Assembly (NCBI RefSeq): GCF_013141725.1
Contig: NZ_WHNZ01000017.1
Coordinates: 62,001 to 126,000, forward strand
Direction of reading: 5' to 3'
Length of the DNA: 64,000 nt
DNA from: Paenibacillus planticolens
GTDB taxonomy: Bacteria; Bacillota; Bacilli; Paenibacillales; NBRC-103111
The notes below the pieces were generated by a model. That model was not told where the DNA came from, made no database searches, and worked only from the letters and a program-made list of their open reading frames with translations. The position numbers and the translations under genes were made by a program. This document shows positions 1 through 8,898 of this stretch, piece by piece (the stretch's first letter is position 1; every line of letters starts with the position of its first letter).

Positions 1-2
1 AT

Positions 3-536
3 GTGCAAACGGTTTTCCTGTATCTTTGCTACTTGCACAGCCGGCCCGGAGCAACGATCGGCGCCCCCGTCAGCGCACCTGAGCTTCTTGAAAGCATTGC
101 GGAGGGGCTCGGCGCCACGATTGTTCGCACCAAGGAATGGGAACGCTCCATTCTCGAAGCTACGCCCCAAGCGCGGATGCATCCGTTGTTCGACTCGCTT
201 TTTGCCGTCGGACTTGTTCTGCTTCATTTGGGCAGAACCGGCCTACCGCTCTCGGAGCTGCTCGCTCTGATTCCGAGCTTCTACCTTCACCGCGAGCAAA
301 TTGATTGTCCTTGGGACGCCAAGGGAGAAGTGATGCGCAGCATGATGGAACGGACGAAGGATACACCTGTCGACTTGGTGGACGGCATCAAGTTTTATCA
401 TGACAATGGCTGGATTTTGCTGCTGCCGGATAGCGATGATCCCGTTTTCAGGCTTGTCGCCCAGTCTCCGAATCCCATTCTTGCCCAGCAGCTTGTCCAT
501 TCCTATCGCAACCACATTCTAAATGTGCTTCAATAA
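3..536 (+). CDS. Nucleotidyltransferase/phosphohexomutase-type protein, C-terminal part (5' partial)
   Basis: The reading frame is already open at the left edge of the window and stops at 536, so only about the last 177 residues are visible. The stretch DGIKFYHDNGWILLLPDSD (about residues 127-145 of the visible part) followed by a short helical tail resembles the substrate-binding C-terminal domain of phosphomannomutase/phosphoglucomutase proteins, which in these bacteria are often fused to an N-terminal sugar-1-phosphate nucleotidyltransferase domain. The catalytic part lies outside the window. It is the first gene of a same-strand series leading into a GH57-GT4 fusion and a GH15 enzyme, so a role in supplying activated sugar for alpha-glucan synthesis is a reasonable inference. 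Family assignment is moderately sure; the exact substrate is unknown. Confidence 0.6.
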   Translation: MQTVFLYLCYLHSRPGATIGAPVSAPELLESIAEGLGATIVRTKEWERSILEATPQARMHPLFDSLFAVGLVLLHLGRTGLPLSELLALIPSFYLHREQIDCPWDAKGEVMRSMMERTKDTPVDLVDGIKFYHDNGWILLLPDSDDPVFRLVAQSPNPILAQQLVHSYRNHILNVLQ

Positions 537-604
537 GCATAACTATATGACAGATATATCCACTGCGGGTGTTTCCGAAGACTTACGATGAAGGGGAGAG
601 CGGC

Positions 605-823
605 GTGAATATGATTCCGAGTGTTTCCAGGCAGATCGCTTTTGTACAGTATGACGATCAATCTTCCAGTATGACGGTTCAATACCATACCGGTTTCAAG
701 GCATCTTATACGAATATTAATCCGGATGACTATCGGTTGATTTTAAGCTCCGTCAATCGCTACGATTCTTTAATGAGACTTACGGAAACCCGATACATGG
801 AAGGCCAGTCTCCAATCAAATAA
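605..823 (+). CDS. KTSC-like small protein
   Basis: A 72-residue protein. A GTG start at 605 is preferred because AAGGGGAG sits at 591-598, and a further ATG follows at 611. An upstream in-frame GTG at 569 has no ribosome site. The pattern SRQIAFVQYDDQSSSMTVQY, then a Gly-Phe turn, then YRLILSSVNRYDS near the C-terminus resembles the KTSC fold (short beta meander plus helix), found alone or next to nucleic-acid enzymes, of unknown function. It lies between the nucleotidyltransferase end and the DUF4912 gene, on the same strand, and is probably co-transcribed. No catalytic residues or signal peptide are apparent. Confidence 0.55.
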   Translation: MNMIPSVSRQIAFVQYDDQSSSMTVQYHTGFKASYTNINPDDYRLILSSVNRYDSLMRLTETRYMEGQSPIK

Positions 824-934
824 AGCCTATACGGAGATCTCCCCTTTATGACAAGGCGGAGATTTTTCGTTTCCCGGGCGTGTATGCTACAATGTTGTCC
901 AAAGGTCTAAAGCAGCTTATTTCCCAAAGAAAAG

Positions 935-1492
935 GTGAGTTTGATTCCTACCCAAGCCCTCTCTGCCCATCCTAATGACAGGGATACACTTCACTTGCTT
1001 GTTCAATCATGGGCACATGTTTTTGCCTATTGGCAGCTTTCCTCCAGAAAAATGAAAATGGTGCAGGACCACTTCGGCACAGACTGGCTTCTGCTGCAAC
1101 CGACCTTGCGCTTTTATGAAGCGCCCGAACAAGCTGCCGGCTCTCATGGAACGGCTAACGTTTCAGAGCTGCCGCTTCCCCCAGGTCCATGCTGCTTCCT
1201 AAGCGGTTTTCTGTCCGGACGGCACTACTTCGCTGAACTCGGCATTAAGAATGATCAGGGACATTTTCTCCCGCTGCTGCGTTCTAATACGATTCTGACT
1301 CCCCATATACATACGAATCAAGAAATTCCTTCAAACGAACTCACACCGAACAACCTTGTTACTTACCGGCCTACCGCCGTTTCCATTGAGCTGGTAACAT
1401 CTAAAACATATGAGCATTTCTCTGCCTACAGCGTGTACCTACCCAAGAGCGCATTCCCGGCAAATACGGAATTCGGAGGCGATATTGATTGA
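935..1492 (+). CDS. DUF4912 domain protein
   Basis: A protein of about 185 residues. The segment DTLHLLVQSWAHVFAYWQLS (about residues 17-36) is typical of DUF4912, a domain of unknown function often encoded next to GH57 branching-type enzymes. A GTG at 935 and a TTG at 941 (following AAGGTGAG) are both possible starts. The stop codon TGA at 1490-1492 overlaps the TTG start of the next gene (TTGA), which suggests translational coupling with the GH57-GT4 fusion. The context points to a helper or carbohydrate-binding role in alpha-glucan metabolism, but nothing in the sequence shows an enzymatic function. Confidence 0.7.
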   Translation: MSLIPTQALSAHPNDRDTLHLLVQSWAHVFAYWQLSSRKMKMVQDHFGTDWLLLQPTLRFYEAPEQAAGSHGTANVSELPLPPGPCCFLSGFLSGRHYFAELGIKNDQGHFLPLLRSNTILTPHIHTNQEIPSNELTPNNLVTYRPTAVSIELVTSKTYEHFSAYSVYLPKSAFPANTEFGGDID

Positions 1493-4467
1493 GCACAAAC
1501 GTACACGGTTATGTTGCTTTGCTACTGCATGCCCATATCCCTTACGTGCGTCATGATGAAGCCGACATCACTTTGGAAGAACGTTGGTTTTTTGAAGCGG
1601 TCGTCGACAGCTATCTCCCTTTGATCGAAATGATGGATCGACTGCTGGAGGAGGGCGTGCCCTATGCGCTGACCTTATCCTTATCTCCTCCGCTGCTCGC
1701 CATGTTGGAGGATGCCGGCTTACAGAAGAGGCTTCGCAAGCATCTGGCCTCCCTGTGCGAGCTGGCGCAGCGCGAAGTCATCCGCTTATGGGGGCATGCC
1801 GAATTCGGCGCTACGGCGAGGCTTTACGCCGATCGCTATCATCGGCTGCTCGCTTTGTACGATCGCCTGCGTGGCGATCTGATCGGTAAATTCCGTAGTC
1901 TGAGAAGCTCAGGCTGCTTAGAACTCATCACGTGCGCCGCAACGCATGCCTTCTTGCCCCTGGTCAAGAATGACGCCGCACTGCGCGCGCAGCTTGAAGC
2001 CGCCGTCCAGGAATTCCGGCGGCACTTCGGGTCCGCTCCGGCCGGCATCTGGCTGCCCGAGTGCGGCTATACGCCTGCGGTGGAGCCCCACCTGGAGGCG
2101 CTGGGGCTTCGCTATTTCGTTGTTGATGCGCATGCGTATGCCGGAGCGCCAACAAGCGTTCCGCTGCGCACGCCAAGCGGCGCATGCGCCTTTGCCCGGG
2201 ACCTTGATGCCGGCGCTCAAGTATGGAGCGCCGAAAGCGGCTACCCGGGCGACCCCGACTATCGCGAGTATTACCGCGATATCGGCTTCGACCTCGGCGC
2301 AAACGGCGGCGCCGAGTGGGAGTACTTGAAGCCCTATGTGCTGCCGGACGGCGCACGCATTCATACGGGCTTCAAGTACTACCGCGTCACCGGCACGGGT
2401 GACGCCAAAGCGCCCTACCACCCGGCGCAGGCCGCGCAGAAAGCTCAGCAGCATGCTGAGCATTTCGTCGCCAGCCGGGTGGCGCAGCTTCGCCGCCTCG
2501 CGGAGGAGCGCGAGGCGGGTGTTGGCGGCAGTGCAGCGCAGCCGCCTCAGCCGCCGGTCATCGTATGTCCATACGATGCCGAGCTGTTCGGACACTGGTG
2601 GCACGAAGGCCACCAGTGGTTGGAGGCAGTGCTGCGCGGCCTTGCGGCTGCGCGCAGCGATCGTGTCGTCGTGTCTGCGACGACACTAGGCGGCTACGCG
2701 GCCGCCCATGCGCCGACTCCGGCAGCCGTGCTGCCGGAGTCGAGCTGGGGCCGCGGCGGCTACGCCGAGGTCTGGCTGCAGCCGCGCAGCCAGTGGGTGC
2801 ATCCGCTGCTGCACGCTGCGGAGGATCGGCTGGTGCTTGCTGCGCTCAAACACCGCAAAACCGAGCTGCTCAGCCCCCTGCAGATCCGTGCGCTGAATCA
2901 AGCCGCGCGGGAGCTGATGCTCGCGCAAAGCAGCGACTGGACATTTATTCTGGACGCTGAGACGGTGACCCATTATGCGGTGAAACGCATTGAGACGCAT
3001 ATCGCGTCTTTCCATAAATTGTTAGACACATTTGAAAACGATACGGACATTTTTTCAATCAGAAAGCTCTCTGAACTTGTGACAGCCTTAGAGCGGAAAT
3101 CCCCTTTTTTGCCGGAAGTCCATTACCGTCTTTATCAGCCTGCTGCTGTAAGTTTTTTTCGTGATTCTTCAGGTGAGCTTTCGACTCCTGTTCCATCACA
3201 ACCCGACACTGTACCGCCCATGCGCATTCTCATGCTTGCTTGGGAATATCCGCCCCATGTCATCGGAGGTCTTGCCAGAGCCGTCAACGACTTATCCGTA
3301 CAGCTTGCCGCCGCCGGCCATGAGATTCATGTCGTTACCTGCCTTGCACCCGATTGTTCGCCTTATGAGCGGCTGGATGGTGTGCATGTTCATCGTGTTG
3401 AAGTGCTTTCCACTCCGGAGTCCCTTCATTTCCTGGACTGGGTGTTTCAGATGAATCTAGCCTTTTCCGACAAAATCCTGCGCTTATGCGCTCAAGGTGT
3501 ACAATTCGATATCGTTCATGCGCACGATTGGCTTGTGTATTATGCCGCCAAAGAGTGCAAGGATGCCCTGCAGCTCCCGCTTCTGGCTACGATTCACGCG
3601 ACCGAATCCGGGCGCAATATGGGTAAGCTCGACACACCTGTACAAAAACGCATACACGCTTTAGAACATAAGCTCGCAAACGAAGCCGATCACGTCGTGG
3701 TCTGCAGCCCTTACATGCAGCAAGAGGTCATGCACCTTTTTCATATTCCTTTTCATAAAATGACCCATATCCCTAATGGCGTTATGCCCTTTCGGGTACC
3801 TGCCGCTTGCGACTCGACATCTAACCGGAAGCTTTCTCAAGCGCTTTCGCTCTCTTCGGTTTCGCCTGGTGATGCGCTCCCTCCCATCCTTGCTTTCCTC
3901 GGAAGGCTAGTCTATGAGAAAGGCGTGCACATCCTTATATCCGCCATGCAGACCGTGCTCAAGGAATGTCCTGCCGCTCGTCTGGTTATTGCCGGCACAG
4001 GCCCTGAGCTAGAGGCGCTCCAGCAGCTTGCCGCTCCGTTTGGCGACCATATCCGCTTCACCGGATTTTTGGGTGAAACCGACAAAAGCCTGCTTTTGCA
4101 TAGAGCAGATCTCTGTGTTTTCCCAAGCCTGTATGAACCGTTCGGCCTTGTTGCTTTGGAAGCGATGGCCAGCGGCACGCCGCTGATCGTATCGGATACG
4201 GGAGGTCTGTCGGGCATCGTGGAGCATGGCATTAACGGGTACAAGGTGCCTCCGGGGGATGTAGGCCTGCTGGCTTCGCACATCGTGCAGCTTTTACAAA
4301 ATCCCGCTGCTGCCGCCGAACTCGCTGCGGACGCTTTAATCAAAGTAAGGGACCGCTTTGGGTGGGAGCAAATCGGCGCCATAACGTTATCTACTTATGC
4401 GACATTGATCAGCGCTCATGAAGAGCCATCAGGTATATTCCTGCATCAAAAGGAAATAATCAAATAA
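1489..4467 (+). CDS. GH57 alpha-glucan branching-type enzyme fused to GT4 glycosyltransferase
   Basis: A 992-residue fusion. Residues 1-540 form a GH57/DUF1957 module: HAHIPYVRH at the N-terminus, the nucleophile Glu191 in IWLPECGY, the acid/base Asp363 in CPYDAELFGHWWHEG, and the helical C-terminal part of branching enzymes to about 540. After a linker, residues 578-970 form a GT4 glycosyltransferase of the glycogen-synthase type, with WEYPPHVIGGLARAV (585-599), FLGRLVYEKG (803-812) and EPFGLVALEAMASGTP (883-898). The start is TTG at 1489, overlapping the upstream stop. One chain therefore appears to combine alpha-1,4 elongation and alpha-1,6 branching of a glycogen-like polymer. Residues 140-490 are coded by visibly more GC-rich DNA than the rest of the gene. 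Confidence 0.88.
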   Translation: MSTNVHGYVALLLHAHIPYVRHDEADITLEERWFFEAVVDSYLPLIEMMDRLLEEGVPYALTLSLSPPLLAMLEDAGLQKRLRKHLASLCELAQREVIRLWGHAEFGATARLYADRYHRLLALYDRLRGDLIGKFRSLRSSGCLELITCAATHAFLPLVKNDAALRAQLEAAVQEFRRHFGSAPAGIWLPECGYTPAVEPHLEALGLRYFVVDAHAYAGAPTSVPLRTPSGACAFARDLDAGAQVWSAESGYPGDPDYREYYRDIGFDLGANGGAEWEYLKPYVLPDGARIHTGFKYYRVTGTGDAKAPYHPAQAAQKAQQHAEHFVASRVAQLRRLAEEREAGVGGSAAQPPQPPVIVCPYDAELFGHWWHEGHQWLEAVLRGLAAARSDRVVVSATTLGGYAAAHAPTPAAVLPESSWGRGGYAEVWLQPRSQWVHPLLHAAEDRLVLAALKHRKTELLSPLQIRALNQAARELMLAQSSDWTFILDAETVTHYAVKRIETHIASFHKLLDTFENDTDIFSIRKLSELVTALERKSPFLPEVHYRLYQPAAVSFFRDSSGELSTPVPSQPDTVPPMRILMLAWEYPPHVIGGLARAVNDLSVQLAAAGHEIHVVTCLAPDCSPYERLDGVHVHRVEVLSTPESLHFLDWVFQMNLAFSDKILRLCAQGVQFDIVHAHDWLVYYAAKECKDALQLPLLATIHATESGRNMGKLDTPVQKRIHALEHKLANEADHVVVCSPYMQQEVMHLFHIPFHKMTHIPNGVMPFRVPAACDSTSNRKLSQALSLSSVSPGDALPPILAFLGRLVYEKGVHILISAMQTVLKECPAARLVIAGTGPELEALQQLAAPFGDHIRFTGFLGETDKSLLLHRADLCVFPSLYEPFGLVALEAMASGTPLIVSDTGGLSGIVEHGINGYKVPPGDVGLLASHIVQLLQNPAAAAELAADALIKVRDRFGWEQIGAITLSTYATLISAHEEPSGIFLHQKEIIK

Positions 4468-4618
4468 TATGGGTAACTATGCCAATTGAAAGCGTGCCCA
4501 GTCGAAATTTTCAGAATTTTTTCAAAGAATCATTGATTCCTTGGTAATTATTAGGTAACCTATTGGCAGGCCTTTATCTGAAATCGACAATTAAACAACG
4601 AGTGGGGAAGTGATTGTA

Positions 4619-6583
4619 TTGCCTAGACATCTGGTCATCGGAAACGGAAAATTTCTTATTAACCTCGATCAGCATTCCTACATGCGAGATCTGTACTATC
4701 CTTTCGTAGGCCAGCTTAATCATATTGGCGGCTATCAATGCCGTGTAGGTATTTGGGTCGACGGTGACTTTGCCTGGCTGAATTCCCCCGAGTGGCAGTT
4801 CAAACTTGGTTATGTGGAGGATTCTCTCGTCACGGAAGTGACCGCTACGCATCCCGGTCTTGGCGTCACCTTGCTTATGAATGACGGCGTACATCAGCGT
4901 GAGGATATCTACATCAAGCGCATTCAAATTACGAATCACAAATCTACCGTTCGCGAAGTGAGAATGTTCTTTAACCAAGACTTGCTCATTAATGAGACCG
5001 AGGTTGGCGATACCGCTGCCTTCTATCCGCTCACGAATACGGTATTCCACTATAAAAAAGACAGATATTTCATGTTCAACGGCAGTACGGGAACAGAAGG
5101 CATTTTTCAATACTCTACAGGTGTCAAAAGATTTTATAACGCCGAAGGCACGTGGCGCGACGCGGAAGACGGGCATTTGATGGGCAATGCCATCGCGCAG
5201 GGCTCTGTTGACAGTACGATCTCGTTTCGACTCTTCGTGCCGCCTAACGCCAACCAAACGCTCTACTACTGGATGGGAGCAGGCAAGAATCTGGAAGAAG
5301 TTAAGAAGCTTGATGCGTATGTCAAAGACAGCCACCCCGGGAAGCTTTTGGACCGCGTAACGGTCTACTGGCAGCGGTGGGCCAATAAAATTGAGCGCGA
5401 TTATTACGACTTGAATGCGGATGTACAGCGCCTATTTAAACAAAGCCTGCTGCTCGTCAGGACGCAAACCGATGTGAACGGCGCCATTATCGCCGCCAAC
5501 GATTCTGACATCATGCAGAGCAATCGAGATCATTACAGCTACATGTGGCCTCGCGACGGTGCTTTAATTGCTTACTCCATGTCGATGGCGGGCTACCAAG
5601 GAATGATTATTCCTTTCTTCAATTTCTGTGCGAACGTGCTGTCACCTGAAGGTTACCTCCATCATAAATACAATCCGGACGGCACCGTGGGCTCCAGCTG
5701 GCATCCTTACATCCATTCCGGACGGGTCCAGCTCCCGATTCAAGAAGATGAAACGGCCCTTGTGTTATTCGCGCTTTGGGCAGATTTCCAGAAAAATGGA
5801 AGCCTGGAATTTGCGCAATCGCTCTACCGCAACCTCATCCGCAGAGCAGCCAGATTCATGTCCACTTACATTGATCAGGAATTGAATCTGCCTAAGCCGA
5901 GCTACGATCTGTGGGAAGAGCGCTACGGGATTTACACGTTTACGGCATCAGCTGTATATGGCGGACTGATTGCGGCTTCGAACTTTAGCAATCTTTTCGG
6001 GGATGAAGAGCGCAGCAACCGATACAAGCATACAGCTGAGAAAATTAAATCCGGTATTCTCAAGCATCTATGGGACGAGAAGGAAGGCCGGTTCGTACGC
6101 GGATTGTACATGGAGGACGGCGAATGGGTCAAAGATATGACGCTGGAAAGCTCCGTTTACGGCATCTTTGAATTCGGAGTTCTGCCTGCGGACGATGAAC
6201 GTGTGGTCAGCACGATGAAAGCGAATAAAGCTGGTCTTACGATCAAAACAGCCGTCGGTGGTTCCGCCCGTTATCATCATGATTATTACTTCCAACGCTC
6301 TACCGATATCGAAACTGTGCCGGGCAATCCTTGGATCATTTGTACGCTCTGGATTGCCGAGTGGGAAATCGAGTATGCCAAAACGTTGGCCGATCTCGAA
6401 GCCCCGCGCCAAACGTTGGAATGGGTCGTCAAACACGCCATGGAAAGCGGCGTCCTCTCGGAGCAATTGGATCCATTCACTGGCGATCCGGTTTCCGTCG
6501 CGCCTCTTACTTGGTCGCATGCGACTTATGTGCTCACCGTTGTGAAATACTTGAACAAGTACAAACAGCTCGCCAAGCAGTAA
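4619..6583 (+). CDS. Glycoside hydrolase family 15 protein (glucoamylase-like)
   Basis: A protein of about 654 residues. TTG at 4619 is preferred because GGGGAAG at 4604-4610 gives normal spacing; an in-frame GTG at 4610 lies inside that ribosome site. The N-terminal beta-sandwich begins PRHLVIGNGK, as in bacterial GH15 enzymes. The (alpha/alpha)6 barrel follows, with MWPRDGALIAYSM near 310-322, the general acid region DLWEERYG (Glu near 433) and the general base region VLSEQLDPFTG (Glu near 615). There is no signal peptide, so it acts in the cytoplasm, presumably on alpha-glucan or maltodextrin. It directly follows the glucan-synthesis fusion, so the cluster both builds and trims the polymer. 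A strong terminator follows the stop. Confidence 0.85.
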   Translation: MPRHLVIGNGKFLINLDQHSYMRDLYYPFVGQLNHIGGYQCRVGIWVDGDFAWLNSPEWQFKLGYVEDSLVTEVTATHPGLGVTLLMNDGVHQREDIYIKRIQITNHKSTVREVRMFFNQDLLINETEVGDTAAFYPLTNTVFHYKKDRYFMFNGSTGTEGIFQYSTGVKRFYNAEGTWRDAEDGHLMGNAIAQGSVDSTISFRLFVPPNANQTLYYWMGAGKNLEEVKKLDAYVKDSHPGKLLDRVTVYWQRWANKIERDYYDLNADVQRLFKQSLLLVRTQTDVNGAIIAANDSDIMQSNRDHYSYMWPRDGALIAYSMSMAGYQGMIIPFFNFCANVLSPEGYLHHKYNPDGTVGSSWHPYIHSGRVQLPIQEDETALVLFALWADFQKNGSLEFAQSLYRNLIRRAARFMSTYIDQELNLPKPSYDLWEERYGIYTFTASAVYGGLIAASNFSNLFGDEERSNRYKHTAEKIKSGILKHLWDEKEGRFVRGLYMEDGEWVKDMTLESSVYGIFEFGVLPADDERVVSTMKANKAGLTIKTAVGGSARYHHDYYFQRSTDIETVPGNPWIICTLWIAEWEIEYAKTLADLEAPRQTLEWVVKHAMESGVLSEQLDPFTGDPVSVAPLTWSHATYVLTVVKYLNKYKQLAKQ

Positions 6584-6591
6584 TTATGTTG

Positions 6592-6641
6592 AACCGCGGA
6601 GTTGACACTTTGGGATAAAGTGCTGGCTCTGCGGTTTTTTT
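6592..6641 (+). terminator. Terminator after the GH15 gene
   Basis: AACCGC at 6592-6597 pairs with GCGGTT at 6631-6636, with inner pairing CACTT/AAGTG, and seven T follow. Confidence 0.85.
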
Positions 6642-6658
6642 GCAGGCTGCCCCGGGTT

Positions 6659-6844
6659 CATTGGACGGGATCCATTGAGATGACCCTGCAGACGGGTAAT
6701 ATCTGCTTCTTGTTGGACGGAATCCAGTGAAGCCCAACGTTTGAGGCTAATATGGTACAAAATGGGCCCCTTACATTGGATTTCGTCCAGTGAGAGGGGC
6801 TTTTCAGCCCCTGAATTTGACTCTTCATTGGAAAGCGTCCAATG
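6659..6844. repeat. Phased palindrome quartet, family A (TTGGA...TCCAA)
   Basis: Four imperfect palindromes of 19 bp with 7-base arms and 5-base loops: CATTGGACGGGATCCATTG at 6659, TGTTGGACGGAATCCAGTG at 6711, CATTGGATTTCGTCCAGTG at 6774 and CATTGGAAAGCGTCCAATG at 6826. Centres are 52, 63 and 52 bp apart. The CG in the loop sits at the 5' end in units 1-2 and the 3' end in units 3-4, so the second pair is inverted relative to the first. The array fills the space between the convergent GH15 and GcvH-like genes. Open frames across it are repeat artefacts. Confidence 0.9.
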
Positions 6845-6923
6845 TAAGACTTCAGCAGGCCGCGCCAATCAAAAAACCGCAAGACCCTGTTAAAGCAGTC
6901 TTGCGGTCCTACCTGTTGTTCCC

Positions 6924-7307
6924 TCACTCCAATGCATAATCAGCCTCGTACGTCCCCGCGTCCAAAAGCTGCTCCATCTCCGACGGCTCGCTGCATGCCA
7001 TGCGAAACAGCCAACCTTTCTCATACGGCGATTCAATTAGCATCATCGTCGCTCGTTCCAGCAGCATGTTGACGGCAATGACTTCGCCTGATAGCGGGGC
7101 TAGCAGATCATGCTCGCTTTCGGCGGTCTCCAAGGAGCCTGCATAATGGCCTTGCTCCAGCACCGCGCCGCGCTCCGGAAGCTCGATAAATAAAACCATC
7201 CCCCACGTTAGCAAGCCGGTTTCCGTCAGGCCAATGACAGCCTCATTCCCTTCTTGGCGTATCCAATAATGATCCCTCGTATACTGCAAATGCGTAGGTA
7301 CGGTCAT
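6924..7307 (-). CDS. GcvH-like protein lacking the lipoyl lysine
   Basis: A 127-residue protein. The ATG at 7307 is chosen because AAGGAG at 7315-7320 gives 7-base spacing; an ATG at 7313 would be too close. The fold signature is that of glycine cleavage H protein: YTRDHYWIR, VIGLTETGLLTWG, then a biotinyl/lipoyl hairpin LAPLSGEVIAVN and ESPYEKGWLFRM. In true GcvH the hairpin reads ESVKA, and the Lys carries lipoate. Here the aligned residues are ETAES, so Glu63 replaces the Lys (codon GAA, checked on the minus strand). It cannot be lipoylated at the usual site. No other gcv gene is nearby, and it ends against palindrome quartet A. Confidence 0.75.
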   Translation of the reverse strand: MTVPTHLQYTRDHYWIRQEGNEAVIGLTETGLLTWGMVLFIELPERGAVLEQGHYAGSLETAESEHDLLAPLSGEVIAVNMLLERATMMLIESPYEKGWLFRMACSEPSEMEQLLDAGTYEADYALE

Positions 7308-7323
7308 ATTCATTCTCCTTCAT

Positions 7324-7371
7324 GAAGAAAAAGCTCCCCCGCCGCATTCGCATGCCAGCTAAGAGGAGCTT
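7324..7371 (-). terminator. Terminator after the peroxiredoxin gene
   Basis: On the minus strand AGCTCC pairs with GGAGCT around a 27-base loop, followed by a T-rich run. It lies between the peroxiredoxin stop and the GcvH-like start. Confidence 0.6.
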
Positions 7372-7388
7372 CTCTATGTATGAAAAGC

Positions 7389-7937
7389 TTATTTTACGAC
7401 AAGGTTTTTGTCGCCTGGTTTCCAGTTCATTGGGCACAATCCGCCGGATTGAAGCGCTTGAAGGACACGAAGTGTTTCTTCTACGCTGCGGCCTACGTCG
7501 TTGTGGTTAACAACTTCATATTTCAATTCGCCTTCTGGATCGATGATGAACAGACCGCGAAGCGCGATACCTTCTTCTTCGATTAGAACGCCGTAGTCAC
7601 GTGCTACGGATTTCGTGATGTCAGCAGCAAGCGGGAACTCCAATTTGCCAAGACCGTTGTCGTTGATTGGTGTGTTGATCCAAGCTTTGTGCGTGTGGAT
7701 GCTGTCGATAGAAACGCCAAGAATTTCAGTGTCCAATTCTTTGAATTGAGCAGCCGCATGACTAAGCGCTGTGATTTCTGTCGGACAAACGAATGTGAAG
7801 TCCAATGGGTAGAAGAACAATACTAACCATTTGCCTTTGTAATCTGACAAAGATACTTTGCCAAACTCTTTACCGTCACCTGTAGCTGTCTCCATTGTAA
7901 AATCTGGAGCTTGTTTACCAACTAAACGCTCTGCCAT
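7389..7937 (-). CDS. 2-Cys peroxiredoxin (AhpC/TSA family)
   Basis: A 182-residue thiol peroxidase that reduces hydrogen peroxide and organic hydroperoxides in the cytoplasm. The peroxidatic Cys51 lies in DFTFVCPTE and the resolving Cys168 in GGLCPMNWKPG near the C-terminus, as in typical 2-Cys Prx dimers. The ribosome site AGGAGG lies before ATG 7937. A promoter candidate upstream on the minus strand has TTGACT and TACCAT 17 bp apart. An AT-rich run near 8022-8036 (GTAATTATTATG) vaguely resembles a PerR box, but I would not rely on it. No dedicated reductase gene adjoins it. Confidence 0.9.
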   Translation of the reverse strand: MAERLVGKQAPDFTMETATGDGKEFGKVSLSDYKGKWLVLFFYPLDFTFVCPTEITALSHAAAQFKELDTEILGVSIDSIHTHKAWINTPINDNGLGKLEFPLAADITKSVARDYGVLIEEEGIALRGLFIIDPEGELKYEVVNHNDVGRSVEETLRVLQALQSGGLCPMNWKPGDKNLVVK

Positions 7938-8160
7938 GTGTATGATTCCTCCTAATATCTATCTTATTCGTATAAAATGGTATCATTCGAGTAGATGAAA
8001 GTCAATAATTAGACAGCATACTACATAATAATTACTTTAAAATATGGAGGCTCCTTGAACATGCCATCTTCCGCTCACTTTTCCGCACTTTTGGACGTTC
8101 TCCTCCCCTTAACCTAGTGGCAGAAAAACCGTCATGCAACGCCGATGCGGGCTCTCTATG

Positions 8161-8342
8161 TTGTACTTTGTACAACATTAATGCCCTATTTAGGGCACGG
8201 CGCTCCTCTATATTGTACTTCGTACAACCATTTTGGCTTGAAACCGTTCTCCTTTGGTCTATTACGTTCAAATGATTGCACTTTGTACAATGAAGGAAGG
8301 CATTATATGGATTAGACCGCTTCTATGTTGCGCAAAATGCAA
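8161..8342. repeat. Phased palindrome quartet, family B (TTGTAC...GTACAA)
   Basis: Four 15-bp palindromes with 6-base arms and a 3-base loop: TTGTACTTTGTACAA at 8161, TTGTACTTCGTACAA at 8213, TTGCACTTTGTACAA at 8276 and TTGCGCAAAATGCAA at 8328. Centres (8168, 8220, 8283, 8335) are 52, 63 and 52 bp apart, exactly as in family A although the sequence is unrelated. Three of the four units are preceded by CTATG or CTATA. It lies upstream of the peroxiredoxin gene. Confidence 0.9.
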
Positions 8343-8425
8343 TATAGACTACGGTGTTAAAAAACCTCTAGGTGAAAACGCGCCCTCCATCCGATTGCCC
8401 CTTCCTTGTAATTGGACTTGGATTG

Positions 8426-8760
<335 letters not shown>

Positions 8761-8842
8761 TACTCCGACACTCTCACTGCTTCTCGCACTTCCTCCAGTC
8801 CTGGCACTGGTCCTGCCCTAAACAAACCCACCCCAGCGCCAC

Positions 8843-8893
8843 AAAAAAAAAGCTCACCCACATAAGCATAGAATGCTTATGCGGGCAAGCTCT
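8843..8893 (-). terminator. Terminator after leuB
   Basis: On the minus strand GAGCTTGCCCGCATAAGCA pairs with its near-perfect complement around a TTCTA loop, followed by nine T. Confidence 0.9.
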
Positions 8894-8898
8894 TATTA

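Noticed and set aside
1839..3015. Several long frames inside the GH57-GT4 gene
   Set aside because: They are shadows of the GC-rich stretch of the real gene.
6659..6844. CRISPR-like array
   Set aside because: Only four units, half of them inverted, spacers not unique-length, no cas genes.
6658..6927. An 89-residue open frame on the minus strand across quartet A
   Set aside because: Its sequence is a translation of the palindromes (repeated HW-x-x-SN), with no ribosome site or codon bias.
8010..8040. PerR box upstream of the peroxiredoxin gene
   Set aside because: Match to the consensus is too weak and off-centre.
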